DNA from: Tipula vernalis | Lineage: Eukaryota; Arthropoda; Insecta; Diptera; Tipulidae | Length of the DNA stretch: 64,000 bases | NCBI GenBank assembly: GCA_958295665.1 | Contig: OY282560.1 | Span: forward strand, 25,441,653-25,505,652 | Direction: 5' to 3' | Part shown: in pieces, positions 47,361 through 61,153 of the stretch | Numbering within the stretch: the stretch's first letter is position 1 | Layout: each line of letters opens with the position of its first letter | The notes under the pieces: model-generated | The model's input: only the letters and a program-made list of their open reading frames with translations | What the model was told of the DNA's origin: nothing | Databases searched by the model: none | Program-made: the position numbers and the translations under genes

Positions 47361-47889
47361 ACTTAGTACTATAATCTCGAAAAAAGGTTAAATGCAAATC
47401 CTGAACTGAGGCAGTTATACTCGCAGTTCATGGAGGAATATATTTCACTTAATCATATGCAATTAGCAAAGGAACCCGATTCTAGATTGTCATATTTTCT
47501 TCCACACCACGCAGTGTATAATGGAAATTCATTAACAACAAAATTAAGAGTTGTATTTAATGGTTCGTCCAAGTCATCGGCTGGCCTGTCATTGAATGAC
47601 ACACTAATGACAGGACCTACAATCCAACCGGAATTATTTTCGATTCTTCTACGATTTCGAAAATATAATGTAGCTCTTAGTGCCGATATTAAAAAAATGT
47701 ATAGGCAAATAAATATAGATCCCAAGCATCGTAGTCTTCAGCAAATTTGGTGGCGTGACTCTCAAGACGAGTCTCCAAAGGTGTACCAATTAAATACTGT
47801 CACATACGGCACCACTAGTGCTCCATTTTTAGCGGTAAGAACATTAAAACAATTGGCTAGTGATGAATATCAAAACTATATGAATGTGT
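47361..47889 (+). pseudogene. BEL/Pao reverse transcriptase, first half
   Basis: Carries YFLPHHAVYNGNS, LRVVFNGSSKSSAGLSLND and ALSADIKKMYRQINI (first catalytic Asp in SADI), then VTYGTTSAPFLAVRTL. The frame is cut by the gypsy LTR at 47890. The second half, with YVDD, resumes at 52742. Confidence 0.88.
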
Positions 47890-48078
47890 TGTGATCCTGG
47901 AGATGGTTCTATTCGGATAAATGATACACCAAGCATTACTGACAGTATATACTTTATTTTTAGTTTGTGTGTAGCTTGTCGTGGTGGAAATCCTTCTGCT
48001 GTTTTTCCATATGACATCTGCCAGGCGGGGTATATCCCGGCTTGCTAGGATAAGGTCGTTCAAACTGTCATCGTAACA
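47890..48078 (-). repeat. 3' LTR of the nested gypsy element
   Basis: tgtgatcctggagatgg ... catcgtaaca. Followed (48079..48090) by the complement of the purine tract aacggggagaag. Confidence 0.9.
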
Positions 48079-48102
48079 CTTCTCCCCGTTTTAAGATGCT
48101 GT

Positions 48103-49149
48103 TTATAAACAGTTGAAATTCTTATTTGAATGATTGCGATATGAATGATTATAATGATTACAATTGTTTCGGATGTAAATAAAAATAAATGGAAATATGA
48201 AAATGCCTTGTTTAGCACACGTAGTCTCGAGATAGGCGGGTGGAACTTCAGCTGTAGCTCGTTGAGTTCTTCGTGGAACTTGCTCCTGGAGCGCTGGCAA
48301 GTCTTCTTGTTGATCGTCCAGTAAGTCTTGCAATGAGTCATCTTTTTGTACTTCCTCTTTCTCCTCCTCGGGTTCTGGGATGATTTCGGGCTCAATCTCT
48401 TGCTTTCCTGAGACCTGGATATCAAAACTGTCCAGAAGAACGTTGTGGCCATCGTCGAGATATGTGTAGCGTTTTTTTAGCTGATTTGCATGAGCAACGA
48501 TCTCTCGTATATCGGTTTGCACCTTGTAATTGACCGTTCCCATTTTACACACGACTTCTCCTGAAACCCAGCGCCACTGGTTGTTGCTTAAATGGGTTTT
48601 AACGAAAACTTTGTCGCCGATCTCAAACGTCTTTTCCTTAGCATCGTGGTGAGTGTTGAACTGCTGTTCCATCTTGTGGTTTAATTCTACTATAGCTTTC
48701 GTAGTTGGCATGAGCAAGTCGAGCTTCGATCTTGCTGGTCGTCCCGTCATCAGCTCATTGTATGACGGTGTGAAACGGTAGTGCTTAAGGAACTTTTGCA
48801 AGACTTCATTACCGTTTCCATCCTTCTCAAGCTTCTTGAGTCCCTGTTTCAGCGTCTGCACGAACCGTTCTGCCTGACCGTTCGATTGCGGATGATAAGG
48901 CGCTGTGGTGATATGCTCGATTCCTCTTTCTGCGCAGAATTGCTTAAATTGTTCCGATTTGAATTGCGGTCTGTTGTCAGAAACGATTGTTTTGCAATCG
49001 CCGTGTCTTGCGAAGGCTTCTTCGAGCTTATCTGTTGTCTGCTGGGACGTCGTGCTCTGCATCTTGTAGACTTCTGGCCATTTTGAAAAGGCGTCGATGA
49101 TGACAAAATACCAGAAGCTGTTGGCTGGACCAGCGAAGTCGACGTGCAA
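48103..49149 (-). pseudogene. Nested gypsy integrase core and C-terminus
   Basis: Begins with MHVDFAGP, holding catalytic Asp 1, then FSKWPEVY, IVSDNRPQF (Asp 2; the usual Gly after Asn is Arg) and HPQSNGQAERFVQTL with the catalytic Glu. The tail includes IGDKVFVKTHLSNNQWRW and an acidic Glu/Asp-rich stretch before PRRTQRATAEVPP. About 27 bases separate its start from the preceding pol frame, implying a frameshift near 49150..49177. Confidence 0.88.
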
Positions 49150-49176
49150 TCGCGACCACGGCGCTTCTGGAATCGG

Positions 49177-50214
49177 TCACGACTGCAGTTTAGCTTTGAT
49201 CGGTGAAAACGCATTCGTTGCGCAATTCACACAGGTTCGAACTGTTTTTTCGATGTCGTTGTCGAGCGATGGCCAGGAGACTTTCTGTCGAGGTAATAGC
49301 TTCATGCGCTCAATGCCAGGATGACCTTGATGCAGTTCTTTCAGTATTTCGCTGCGGTAGCGCTTCGGAATTATGATGCGATCACCGAAAAAAATGCAAC
49401 CGTTGATGACTGTGAGCGAATCTCGTCTTGCGAAGTAGTCTGCAGCCTCAACGTCAGGAATTTGCTCTCGTTTGCGTGGCCAACCCTTCTCAATGCAACT
49501 TGTCATTACCATCAACGTCTCGTCTCGACTTGTTTCGTACTGAATAGCTTCGAAGGTTACTGGCAGCTTCTTGGCGGTGTCGATAGCGAAGCAACCTAGT
49601 GAGTCTTCCGCAATGATCTTTCCAATGACGATGTCTTCGTCAGGCTTCTCGTGTTGACTAATGAGTCGAGAGATGAAATCTACGTATGCGAAGCTGTTCG
49701 TGTCGACGTATTTGATTTCGAAGTCGTATGCGAGCAATATCAACGCGTAGCGTTGAAGGCGGCTTGCCGTGTGTACCGGAATTCCCTTCTTATTCCCGAA
49801 TATTGCGAGCAAGGGTTTATGGTCAGTCTGGAGCTCGAATTTTCGACCATAAATGTAGCGGTGAAACTTCTGAAGGGCGAATGTGAGCGCCAGAGCTTCT
49901 CGTTGGATTTGCGGGTAGTTTTTTTCTGCTGCTGTGAATGAGCGTGCGGCATGCATTACTGGGCGCAACGACTTACCGGGCATCTCATGCATTAGACTTG
50001 CTCCCATTCCATAGCTTGAAGCGTCAGCGGCAACGATCAACTTCTTAGTTGGGTCGTAGTGAGTAAGTCCGAGGTCAGATGCCAGAATTGTCTTGAGCTC
50101 GTCGAAAGATTCTTGATGTTTTGTTTCCCCTACAAACGTGATATCATCTTGAAGAAGCTCGTCTAATCGGCCGCGATGTTTCTTTATACCAGGAATATGA
50201 ATTTTCCGTACCAA
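49177..50214 (-). pseudogene. Nested gypsy RNase H and integrase zinc finger
   Basis: RNase H motifs LIVAADASSYGMGASL, NYPQIQREALALTFAL and LQTDHKPLLAIFG are present. The connection region leads to an integrase HHCC finger, LHQGHPGIERMK with CVNCA. The frame overlaps the reverse-transcriptase frame at 50184..50214 and ends at a stop at 49177. Confidence 0.88.
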
Positions 50215-51248
50215 GTGACTGCTCCTAGAAATGCCTGAAGTTGCTTGACGTCTGTTGGAGGCGGAATGTTCTGAAGCGTCTTGATCTTTTCTGGGCTCGG
50301 TTTAATGCCGTTAGTGTCAAGTATGTGGCCAAGAAATTCGAGTTCTTTGTGACGGAACCAACACTTGTCGATTTTGAGGTGGAAGCCGTTCTCCTGAATG
50401 CGGCTTAAAATTTCGTACAGATTCTTGTCGTGGTTGTTTTGATCTGTTCCTCCCACAATGAAGTCGTAGATGAACGGAAAGGCGCCCTTTGCTGCGCTCA
50501 TCATGCTGCTCACAAGTCTTTGGCAGATTCCCGGTGCTGGCTTGACTCCTGGCTGCAACCGATTGACTTTGAAAAGTCCGCAGTGAGTGTTGATGGTCAT
50601 CAGCTTCTTTGAGTCGTCGTCGAGCTCGACTTGAAGGAACGCGTCTGAGAGGTCGATTTTGCTAAAGAGTTTGAATGGCGATAGCTGAGCAAAAATCTCG
50701 TCAGGCGTTGGCAGTGGAAATTGTTCCGGTTCAAGCGAATCATTTAAGCCAGTTGAGTAGTCGGCGCAGATTCTAACCCGTCCATCCTTCTTCTTGACAG
50801 CGACGATTGGTGCGGCGTATGCTGAGTATTGCACGGGGCTAATCACATTTGAGAGCTGCAACCGTTTGATTTCGTTCTCGATAGGCTCCATAGCGGCAAA
50901 CGGAACTGGACGGCTGTTGCGGAAAATTGGTTTTGCACTTGGTTTGAGCGTCAGCGATGCCTTTTGGTGCAAAGGCCGAGCGAATCGCTGAAAAGGGCTG
51001 AAAATTTGATCCTCAACTCGCTTGAAAACTGCTGTGAAGCGTCGAGTCGGACGTTGTTGCAGACGCTGGCGATGGGAATATTCCATAGGTTGAGAGCTTC
51101 CATCCAGTCGCTGCCGAGGACGTTCAAGCTTGAATTTGCGACGTAGCATGGGCCGATTTCTTCTCGTCCGTGGAGCTTCAATCGTGCGGTGAATTTTCCG
51201 AGCATCGACACCTGATCGCCTGAAGCGCTGATTGCTTGCTCTTGGCAT
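50184..51248 (-). pseudogene. Nested gypsy reverse transcriptase with altered active site
   Basis: The useful part starts near 51000 with FSPFQRFARPLHQK-type sequence, then VVSP-type entry (SNVISPVQYSAYAAPIVAV), RICADYSTGLND, SKIDLSDAFLQVEL and GLFKVNRLQPG. The catalytic box reads FIYDFIVGG where Y/F-x-D-D is expected, so the first Asp of the pair is Tyr, a single-base change. Downstream are LEFLGHILDTNGI and LQAFLGAVTWYGKF. The enzyme should be inactive. Confidence 0.88.
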
Positions 51249-51643
51249 GGCGTCAACGGCGGTTCACCAATCTTTTTCCAATTTTTCTCGGATATAATTG
51301 TCCAGTCGGAGCCAGAATCCAGTTGCAGGCGAAGCTTGTGATCATCGATGGCTGGTTCAACAAACTTGCGGGTAGAGATCGATTCTGTTGTGACTGCCAA
51401 ACTTTGACGACGTTCTGATCTGTGGCTAGGTCTGCTTGGTCTTGATCGGAATCTGCGCAGGAATTCGGTCGCCGAGGTACAATGGCCAGCTTTGTGACCC
51501 TTTACCTCGCAAGTATCGCAGATTTTGTTCTTGTACGGGCAATCCTTATGCCAGTGGCAGTCACCGCAGAAGTAGTAGTTGTTAGGAGGCGTGTCCAATT
51601 TTTCTGTTGATTTGTGTGTGGATTTCTGCCGACCTTGCTGTTG
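50951..51643 (-). pseudogene. Nested gypsy zinc-finger end of gag and protease
   Basis: In the same frame as gag after a TAG. It carries FCGDCHWHKDCPYKNKICDTC and GHKAGHC, a paired finger arrangement, then the protease LRLQLDSGSDWTII with the D-S-G active site and LNVLGSDWMEAL. The reading frame shifts near 50960..51000 into reverse transcriptase. Confidence 0.85.
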
Positions 51644-52483
51644 CTATCCTTCTTTCTTTCTGAACATCTGCATCACTTCGCTTCTCATTGCTGAGTTGGA
51701 GTGTTGGACCATTAATTTCTCGTCTTTGAGACAAGACAACCGCTTTGCTAGCTCGCAGACATCGTTCAGCTTCAATCTGGTCACTGTGTCTGGATTGGCT
51801 GCTGCTGCACGGGTTATTTCGACTTCCTCGAGCTTAATGAGAAGTTTTTCGAGAACGAGTGAGTCTTCAGCTCCCATGAGCGCTTTGACGAACATGAGAA
51901 CCTTAAAATCGTCGGCTGTGCACGTGGCAATCTCGGATTTTTCGCACTTCCTGTTGACTTGGCTGGCGAAATCGTCCCAATTTTCTCCTGAACCTTTAGC
52001 AATGCTCAAACACTTGTAGCGGAGTGTGAAGACCGATTCTTTCCGTCCGAAAATCTTGTTCAGCTCCTCGACTGCTCTCTCGAAAGTTATGGTTTGTATG
52101 GTCTCTGGCAGGATGCGGTCAGCGAAACGTCGGTACTCCGAGGTTGACAACTTCTCAGTGAGCAAACACACTCGCTGGCGGACCGTCAATGTCTGTGCTT
52201 CCTCTGTGAAGATGTGCTCGTATCGAGCGTACCAGCGGTCGAACGTTTCACCGTCCTCCGGGCAGTAGCCGAATTTTTCCATTCGATCGGACAGGTGCTT
52301 GTGTATTTGTGCCGCTGCTGGTCGGTGAACTGCATCCGCTGAATTTGCTGGCGGAGCGTTTCGCTGCTGAACCATTTGTTCCATGATTGCTGCCATTTGT
52401 CGTTGGTTTTCAGTCTGAGCTTTCATCAACCGTTTGATGAGTTCTTCCATGATGCCGAGGTTATGCTCACTTGTCAAAAACAA
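51644..52483 (-). pseudogene. Nested gypsy gag, ends at an in-frame TAG
   Basis: 279 codons: an N-terminal Gln/Met-rich helix, then a capsid-type domain (FGYCPEDGETFDRWYARYEH, EYRRFADRILP, NWDDFASQVNRKC). It ends MFRKKEG followed by TAG at 51644..51646. The next 15 codons in the same frame lead straight to the zinc finger, so the TAG is a nonsense change or, less likely, a readthrough site (TAG CAA CAG). Confidence 0.88.
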
Positions 52484-52530
52484 AATTTCAAATTTTCACC
52501 TTTTCCCGAAAGTAATATGCGTAAAATTCG

Positions 52531-52547
52531 CTTTATCCTCGTCGCCA
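52531..52547 (-). other. Primer binding site of nested gypsy element
   Basis: Complement reads tggcgacgaggataaag, four bases from the 5' LTR end. The TGG start fits a tRNA 3' end; the tRNA is not assigned. Confidence 0.55.
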
Positions 52548-52551
52548 CTGT

Positions 52552-52741
52552 TGTGATCCTGGAGATGGTTCTATTCGGATAAATGATACACCAAGGATTA
52601 CTGACAGTATATACTTTATTTTTAGTTTGTGTGTAGCTTGTCGTGGTGGAAATCCTTTTGCTGTTTTTTCCATATGACATCTGCCAGGCGGGGTTTATCC
52701 CGGCTTGCTAGGATAAGGTCGTTCAGACTCTCATCGTAACA
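52552..52741 (-). repeat. 5' LTR of the nested gypsy element
   Basis: 190 bases, nearly identical to 47890..48078. The complement starts TGTTACGATGAGAGTC. Confidence 0.9.
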
Positions 52742-53153
52742 GAGTGTATCTCAACATTTGTTAGAAAACTTCTACGTTGATGACTACTTGGGTGGTTCAA
52801 ATATTGTTGAAGAGGCGCTTCGTCTCAAGGCCGAATTAACTGCTTTGCTTGCGAAGGATGGATTCGAGCTGACCAAGTGGTCTGCTAACAGTAAAATTAT
52901 TACTCCTGGTCCAAGCCTTTCACCTGAAGAATTAGTCAACACTTTGGGTCTAGGGTGGAATACTGATCAGGATACTCTTCAAATATCCATAAAAGGCACT
53001 TCCCATCTCAGTATGATTCAGACAAAATAAATAAAAAAACAGTATTTTCAAAGATCTACAATTTTTTGATCCTTTGGGCATCTGCGCTCGCTCAATTTTC
53101 ATTGCAAAATTGTTACTACAAAATCTGTTTCAAATCTGACATGGGATTCCGAA
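52742..53153 (+). pseudogene. BEL/Pao reverse transcriptase, second half
   Basis: Resumes after the gypsy insertion with HLLENFYVDDYLGG, the BEL catalytic YVDD box, then LTKWSANSK and LGLGWNTDQDTLQI. A stop at 53028..53030 and frame changes follow; a FDPLGI-type motif is still visible near 53070. Confidence 0.85.
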
Positions 53154-53904
53154 TTGCCTGAACCTTATCGTTCTGATTGGGTTAATTATGCCAATCAGCC
53201 AATTTCAAATATTAGAATACCTAGATGTATTATAAATTCATACAATTATTCTCAAATAGAGCTTCTTACGTTTGGAGACGCATCTCAAATTGGATACGGA
53301 TGTTGTATATATTCGAACGTTGTATCCAGATGGCAAATATCACTGTCAGTTACTCTGTGCAAAATCGCGAGTGGCTCCACGCAAAACACAAACAATACCA
53401 CAGCTTGAGTTGTGTGCTGTACTATTACTGGCACAATTGGTTGACAAAGTTCGTCAGGCAATTCAAATTGAATTCAATAAGGTGACTTTATGGTCTGATT
53501 CGGAGATCACGCTTTTCTGAATCAATTCTTCCCCGTCAAAGTATGCAACGTTTGTTGCAAATAGAGTGTCGCAAATACAGGACACTGCTCCGGCTACACT
53601 CTGGTCGTATATACCTTCGGAATTAAATCCAGCAGATATTGTATCACCTGGGTTGATGCCGTCTCAATTAATTGATAATAACAGCTGGTGGAGAGGTCCA
53701 TCGTTTTTGTTGGAAGACGAGAATTCATGGAATATTCCCAAGATGAATCTCGCATATCCTAACGATCCAGAGTCAAGAGAGTCCAAAGTGTTAGGACTAA
53801 CAATTGATAATGACGATTTTTTAATTGGTACTCCGATCTCAACAAACTTCTCCGAATTTCTGCACTTTGTCTTCGATTTCTTCATAATTCTCGGTCAAGT
53901 TTAG
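53154..53904 (+). pseudogene. BEL/Pao RNase H and linker
   Basis: LLTFGDASQIGYGCCIY marks the RNase H start. In the next frame come CAKSRVAPRKTQTIPQLELC and VTLWSDSEI. At 53566..53904 follows WSYIPSELNPADIVSPG with WWRGPSFLL, the standard BEL segment before integrase. At least two frameshifts are present. Confidence 0.82.
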
Positions 53905-54897
53905 AAAATCGACGACTTGGTGAATTCTCATCGGTAGAGGTAGATTACGCATTTAAGGGATTAATAAGAGAAGTTCAGTCAAAATTATTTAGTGTTGAAG
54001 TCAATCAACTTCAAAGGAATCAGTTAATCAAAAGGCAAAGCACTATTTTTAAACTGAATCCATTCATAGACGACACCGGTATACTGGGCGTTGGTGGCCG
54101 GTTAAAAAATTCTCTACTCCCATACGACCAAAAACATCCAATGCTTCTGCCATCAGACCATATTTTATCCAGCATGTTGGTTCGTAGGGAACATTTCAGA
54201 AATTTACATGCAGGATCCCAAGCGTTGCTTTGTGTTCTAAGACAACGATTTTGGATCATCGGTGGTAACATACAACTGCATTGTATGTTTCAGAACGAAA
54301 CCTACATCAATAACTCAGATTATAGGTCAATTGCCTAGTGATCGAGTTACTCCGTCTCGCGCGTTCGAACACGTAGGTGTTGACTATTGCGGTCCGTTTC
54401 TTCTCCGTCAACCCATTCGAACGAACGTAACGACTAAAGCCTTTATAGCAGTCTTCATTTGTTTTACCACAAAGGCCATTCATTTGGAAGTGGTTCATGA
54501 TTTGTCAACTCAAGGATTTCTCGCAGCGTTTAGGCGTTTTGTGTCCCGAAGAGGACGTTGTAAAAACTTGTTTAGCGACAACGCTACCAATTTTATAGGT
54601 GCACGAGCAGAATTGCGAGACTTAGGGCGACTGTTCAAGTCTGAGTTGTGTAAACATGAAGTCTTGAAATACTGCACGGAAGAAAGCATAATTTGGCAAA
54701 CCATTCCACCACGTTCTCCACACTTCGGTGGATTGTGGGAGGCTGCAGTAAAAAGCGCCAAACATCATTTAAAGCGAATGTTAAATAATACCCGATGCAC
54801 CTTCGAAGAATTAAACACTTTAGCAACTCAAATCGAAGCGTGTCTTAACTCCAGACCGCTTTCTCCCATGTCGAGTGACCCAGCAGATTCCTTATAG
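53905..54897 (+). pseudogene. BEL/Pao integrase, truncated
   Basis: Zinc-binding part: GILGVGGRLKNSLLP, HPMLLPSDH and HFRNLHAGSQALL. Catalytic core: EHVGVDYCGPFLL (Asp 1), FSDNATNFIGAR (Asp 2) and PHFGGLWEAAVKSAKHHL (Glu). The frame ends shortly after LNSRPLSPMSSDPADSL at a TAG (54895..54897), where the downstream part is missing. The core triad is intact but the frame is broken around 54290. Confidence 0.88.
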
Positions 54898-55329
54898 GAG
54901 GGCCAATCACTGCAATACTTTGCAGTGATGCCATTTGTGATTTCAGCGTATTATTGTGAAATGCGGGTATAAATAATATGGGTCGTAAAGCGGAGACGTC
55001 AGTTTCTATAGCCATTGCTTAATTTATTTTGAATGGTATAAATGATGCTGAGGTTTATCGAACACTGTTAGCAAGGTTGGATAAGCATAATAAATTACAT
55101 AGAAAAGAACCGATAGTATGGATATATGGAGCCACATGTTCAAACAGCGAAGCCCGTTAGGAAATACCCCGATGGTTAAAAACATGACCGATAGTCAATA
55201 GCTCCACAGCAGTGTCAGCAGTGCTCCACAGCAGTATAGTGAGCACATCGCTACGAATTACCCAAAGCCATAGTGAGACATGTCGAGGCCAAATGTTATC
55301 AAGATGGTGGAACGTTAGGAGCAGTGTTG
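54898..55329. other. Unassigned spacer between BEL and a decayed gypsy
   Basis: Contains a small hairpin (cactgcaatactttgcagtg at about 54910). Repeats of ctccacagcagt lie at about 55203 and 55221. No gene is recognised; it may include gag remnants of the next element. Confidence 0.35.
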
Positions 55330-56560
55330 CATGATGAAATATGGCTACAAACTGAACTTTGAGAACAGTGAACGTTGTAAAATGTATAGAGGTTTTATTT
55401 TTAGTAATTTTGATTTTTATATTTCTTTCCAAGTTGTTCGTATTTCCGCGATCGATTGTGAGTGTTTGTTGGGAAGGGAGTTCCTCCGTGTGTTACCAGG
55501 AAACGGCTTTATGTTATTCGGTGAACCGTCTACACGTGAGCTCAAACTTCAATTTCAATTGAACCAATAATCAATTGCGTGATTTAGATGAAGCGATCGG
55601 TCATAGTGAAAATGAGGGCAGTAGAGAGTGAGGAGCGAACAATGTGTTGATGTTCAGATAATTGTAGGGTGATGATTTTGTTGCGTCGGTCTGAAAATTA
55701 ATTTGATGTAGGTCCATTATTTAAGGAAAATTGTTTGGATTGTAAGTTAGAGTATGTGGAGAATACTCTTAGAACATTTTTAGATTGTCCAAAGAAAAAA
55801 ATTCCACGTGTTCGGCATGAGAATAGTATTGGTCAAGAAGAAAAACGATCAGATATGAATTTATGTAGATTATAGGAATCTCTACTCGGTTTATTTGATT
55901 AAAAATTAGAAGTTTAATTGCACACAGATGTCAGTAAAATAGGATTTTGGTGCTACTTTCTTACAGCGACAGCTCAATGGTAGTTTATACCCGGTATCGT
56001 ATTTTAGTAAGAGGACAACTTCAGTTAAGTAACAAACATTCGATTGAGGTGGAGGCATCGGCCGCTAGATTAGTGACAGACTGCCTATCGTTTAAGCAGG
56101 CTTTGGAGAAGAAAGATAGAATTAGTCAGATTATGCGTTGGTCAGCGTTTTAAGGAACTGGTGTATCAATACATTATGTGGATGCTGAGTGATCCAAACA
56201 TTAGGCGTATTAAAGAAAGTTTTGAAAATACGTATGAAAATGATTACTATACGATAAAGGTAAATTTTGTATAAGATATCCAAATTGAAATTAATGTTGT
56301 TTGTTCACAATGTTGGACGAAGGTGGACATTTTGGAGCAAATTAAACTATTGATCTAATACAGCGAACATATTGGTCCTCAAAAATGAAAGCAAAGGTTG
56401 ATGGGTATCGCACTTGTATATTCTAACTAAATCTACAGGTACTCGTGAGGTTATAAATCGTCTCAGCTCACATTTTTTTATGTTTAGTATTGCGATAAGA
56501 ATTATAAGTGATCGCGGATCTTGTGCTGATCTAAAATCCTCGACAAAGACGTGGTTTACT
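55330..56560 (+). pseudogene. Strongly decayed gypsy pol (protease, RNase H, integrase traces)
   Basis: Scattered frames keep the gypsy order on plus. Near 55450 IDCECLLGREFLRVLP resembles the end of the protease. Near 55915 LHTDVSKIGF then LNGSLYPVSYFSKRTT and LVTDCLSFKQALEKKDRI match RNase H. Near 56420 TREVINRLSSHFF and IRIISDRGSC match the integrase core. Reverse transcriptase is mostly missing. Too many stops for function. Confidence 0.65.
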
Positions 56561-56717
56561 TCAACTTACCGGACACTATGGAAGCCATAGAATCGTAAAA
56601 TCTCGAATTTCGAGAATCTCTTCCAGCGGCGTAGCGGCTTAACAGCACAGCGGTGGGTCCTAAATACGTTTAATTCAATCCAAACAAAACTTGAATAATA
56701 TCAAATATCTATAGTGT

Positions 56718-57757
56718 TCACGATCTTGGAGGCCAATTCACAGGTCCATTACGCGAAATTATGTATCGAATATTTCCACCAATGAAAACAATTGAGGCGT
56801 GCACTGTGTGACATGTTGCGCCGTCTTGTTGAAACCACAACTCTTCCACATTAATACCACTCAAATGGGGAACGAAAAAGACAGTAATCATGACTCTACA
56901 GCGATATCCGTTGACTGTAACGTTCTGGTCGGCATTATTTTTGAAGAAATATGGACTAATGACCAGCTCATAAAGCACGCCAAACAGTGACTTTTGTGGA
57001 CAAGACGGCGTCTCAATAATGGCTTGTGAATTTTTTTCACTCCAAATGCGGCAATTTTGCTTGTTGACGTAGACATTCAACCAAAAATGAGCCTTAACGC
57101 TGAATAAAATTTTGTGGTAAAAATGAGGATCAAGAGCAATCTCGTTTTCGGTCCGTTCACCGAACCGAATTTGATGAAAATTTAACGATGAGTCAGGGAT
57201 GACGAAGCTCATTTCGACTAAAGTGGCTTTTTTAATAAGCAAAATAGCCGTATTAAAAGGCCCCAAAATCTTGAGCACGGTTCACGGCCTTCAGCCCCTC
57301 GAATATCCAATAAATCATTTTCTAACTAATGGTTAATGGATGATTGATTTTCGTAAACTGTATTTAGAACTAACCCTTTGCTACATCTTGGCTGTACGTT
57401 TGCCAAATATGAACTGACAAAAAGCTACATACTATATATATTGTCAAAATGGTAGCCTCTCAAAGTATTACTGTTCTTTTTAATGGAATTCCATTTGAAT
57501 GATCGAAATTCGATTTCAGGATTTTTGGAGATGAGGTTTTCGAATTTTGAGTATTTTAGCAGAAGAAGATGCCAAGAATGTAAACATTGAACCGTGTGAT
57601 GCGCCAACAAGGACATGCGAACTGGTCTTACACGGTTCTTAATGAGACATGGTGGATACCCTGATTGCCTGTATCGTTTTGGCATGACTTGCCTTTTCCA
57701 ATGTGCGAGAATATAGATCGAATGTTTGCGCTTAGGAAGTGAATTATATAACATCAT
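56718..57757 (-). pseudogene. Tc1/mariner-type transposase fossil
   Basis: The open stretch 56718..57278 reads HKILFSVKAHFWLNVYVNKQ, NCRIWSEKN, VTVNGYRCRVMIT and LWFQQDGATCHT. The first catalytic box, normally F-S-D-E-A-H-F, is F-S-V-K-A-H-F, so Asp is lost; the second (QQDGATCHT) is kept; the third is missing because the frame ends after VNWPPRS. Upstream on minus, broken pieces of the N-terminus continue toward 57757 (ELKAV-type block near 57290). Common in insect genomes as a dead element. Confidence 0.75.
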
Positions 57758-58494
57758 GTTAGGTCATACGAAAAAAAGTGGGAAAACGACGCTTTTCAGT
57801 TCCGCCGTGCTAAGCATGTTTTACATAACTACAAAAAATGCATTTCTTTAAAAAATGTGTTTCTCAATTTAGTTTAGTATTAGCTATCAATTGGCATCAA
57901 TAACTCAATTTGGCCAAAAATGTACTTATGAAAAATATGCTTGGCACGGCAGAGTTAGCCAACGGTTCTAACGTTTTACTATATGACGTAAATCAACCAG
58001 CGGTCTCATATTGGTACAAAAAACCAATTTATAAAAAAATGATGGTACTTATCATTATGACTTTGTAAAATAGAGATTGCTTTGATGACACGACTCTGTG
58101 TTGCCTTTTCGTATGGTTTTTTTTCAAATGAAAAAACGAAAACACAGTACAGAGTCGTGTCGACTGTTGATCGACTCTTGAATCATAATTACCATAATTG
58201 GAACCCTAAGCTTTAAGAAAATCGATGATTTGTCATATTTGTGCATTTACTCCAAAAATTAAAAAAAGGAAATTTCTGTCACACACAGGTCGGGTAAATA
58301 AAGAACAAAACCGAAATATCTTTGAAATTTGTATATATGTATTTTATTTAACAATTGTTATTTTCTTAAATATTTAGAATTAATTAGTTTCATATTTGTT
58401 TAATCACAATAAAGAAGTATTGATAGTAATTTATATTAAAATAAGACCTGATTTTAAAATCTAATGAAAAAAACCTTGCATAAAATTAAATAAT
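57758..58494. other. Spacer with a hairpin element
   Basis: No gene. It includes the 75-base hairpin at 58087..58161 and AT-rich sequence up to the 3' end of the RBM5-like gene. The 58380..58490 part probably includes that gene's 3' untranslated end. Confidence 0.4.
58087..58161. repeat. 75-base hairpin, MITE-like
   Basis: gacacgactctgtgttgccttttcgt pairs with acgaaaacacagtacagagtcgtgtc. The outer 13 bases are a perfect inverted repeat and the loop is T-rich. Confidence 0.65.

Positions 58495-61153
<2,659 letters not shown>

Larger units (their letters stand above)
47890..52741 (-). mobile_element. Ty3/gypsy retrotransposon inside the BEL element
   Basis: LTRs at 47890..48078 and 52552..52741 (189/190 bases) differ by about five substitutions and one indel. 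Read on minus, the order is LTR, primer site, gag, protease, reverse transcriptase, RNase H, integrase, polypurine tract, LTR. The flanks are GTGT and GAGT, a possible 4-bp duplication with one change. It is visibly richer in GC than its surroundings. The pol resembles the K02A2.6-like gypsy group (recognition by motif style, not a search). No envelope is seen. Point changes in gag, protease frame and the reverse-transcriptase active site disable it. Confidence 0.92.
44640..54897 (+). mobile_element. BEL/Pao retrotransposon, decayed and twice interrupted
   Basis: Gag, protease, reverse transcriptase, RNase H and integrase follow in BEL/Pao order over three segments. Segment one is split from segment two by a mariner (45936..46722), and segment two from three by a gypsy element (47890..52741). 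A tggtccttagagccgg phrase at about 44649 could be the primer site (weak). No LTR pair was identified. The coding region ends at a TAG near 54895 in the integrase, and many stops and frameshifts are present. Confidence 0.8.

Noticed and set aside
47453..47725. Minus-strand frame of 90 codons
   Set aside because: Antisense to the BEL reverse transcriptase, whose motifs are clear on plus.
48781..52268. Several plus-strand open frames of 60-146 codons within the nested gypsy
   Set aside because: They lie antisense to recognisable gag and pol motifs and arise from the GC-richer codons of the minus-strand genes.
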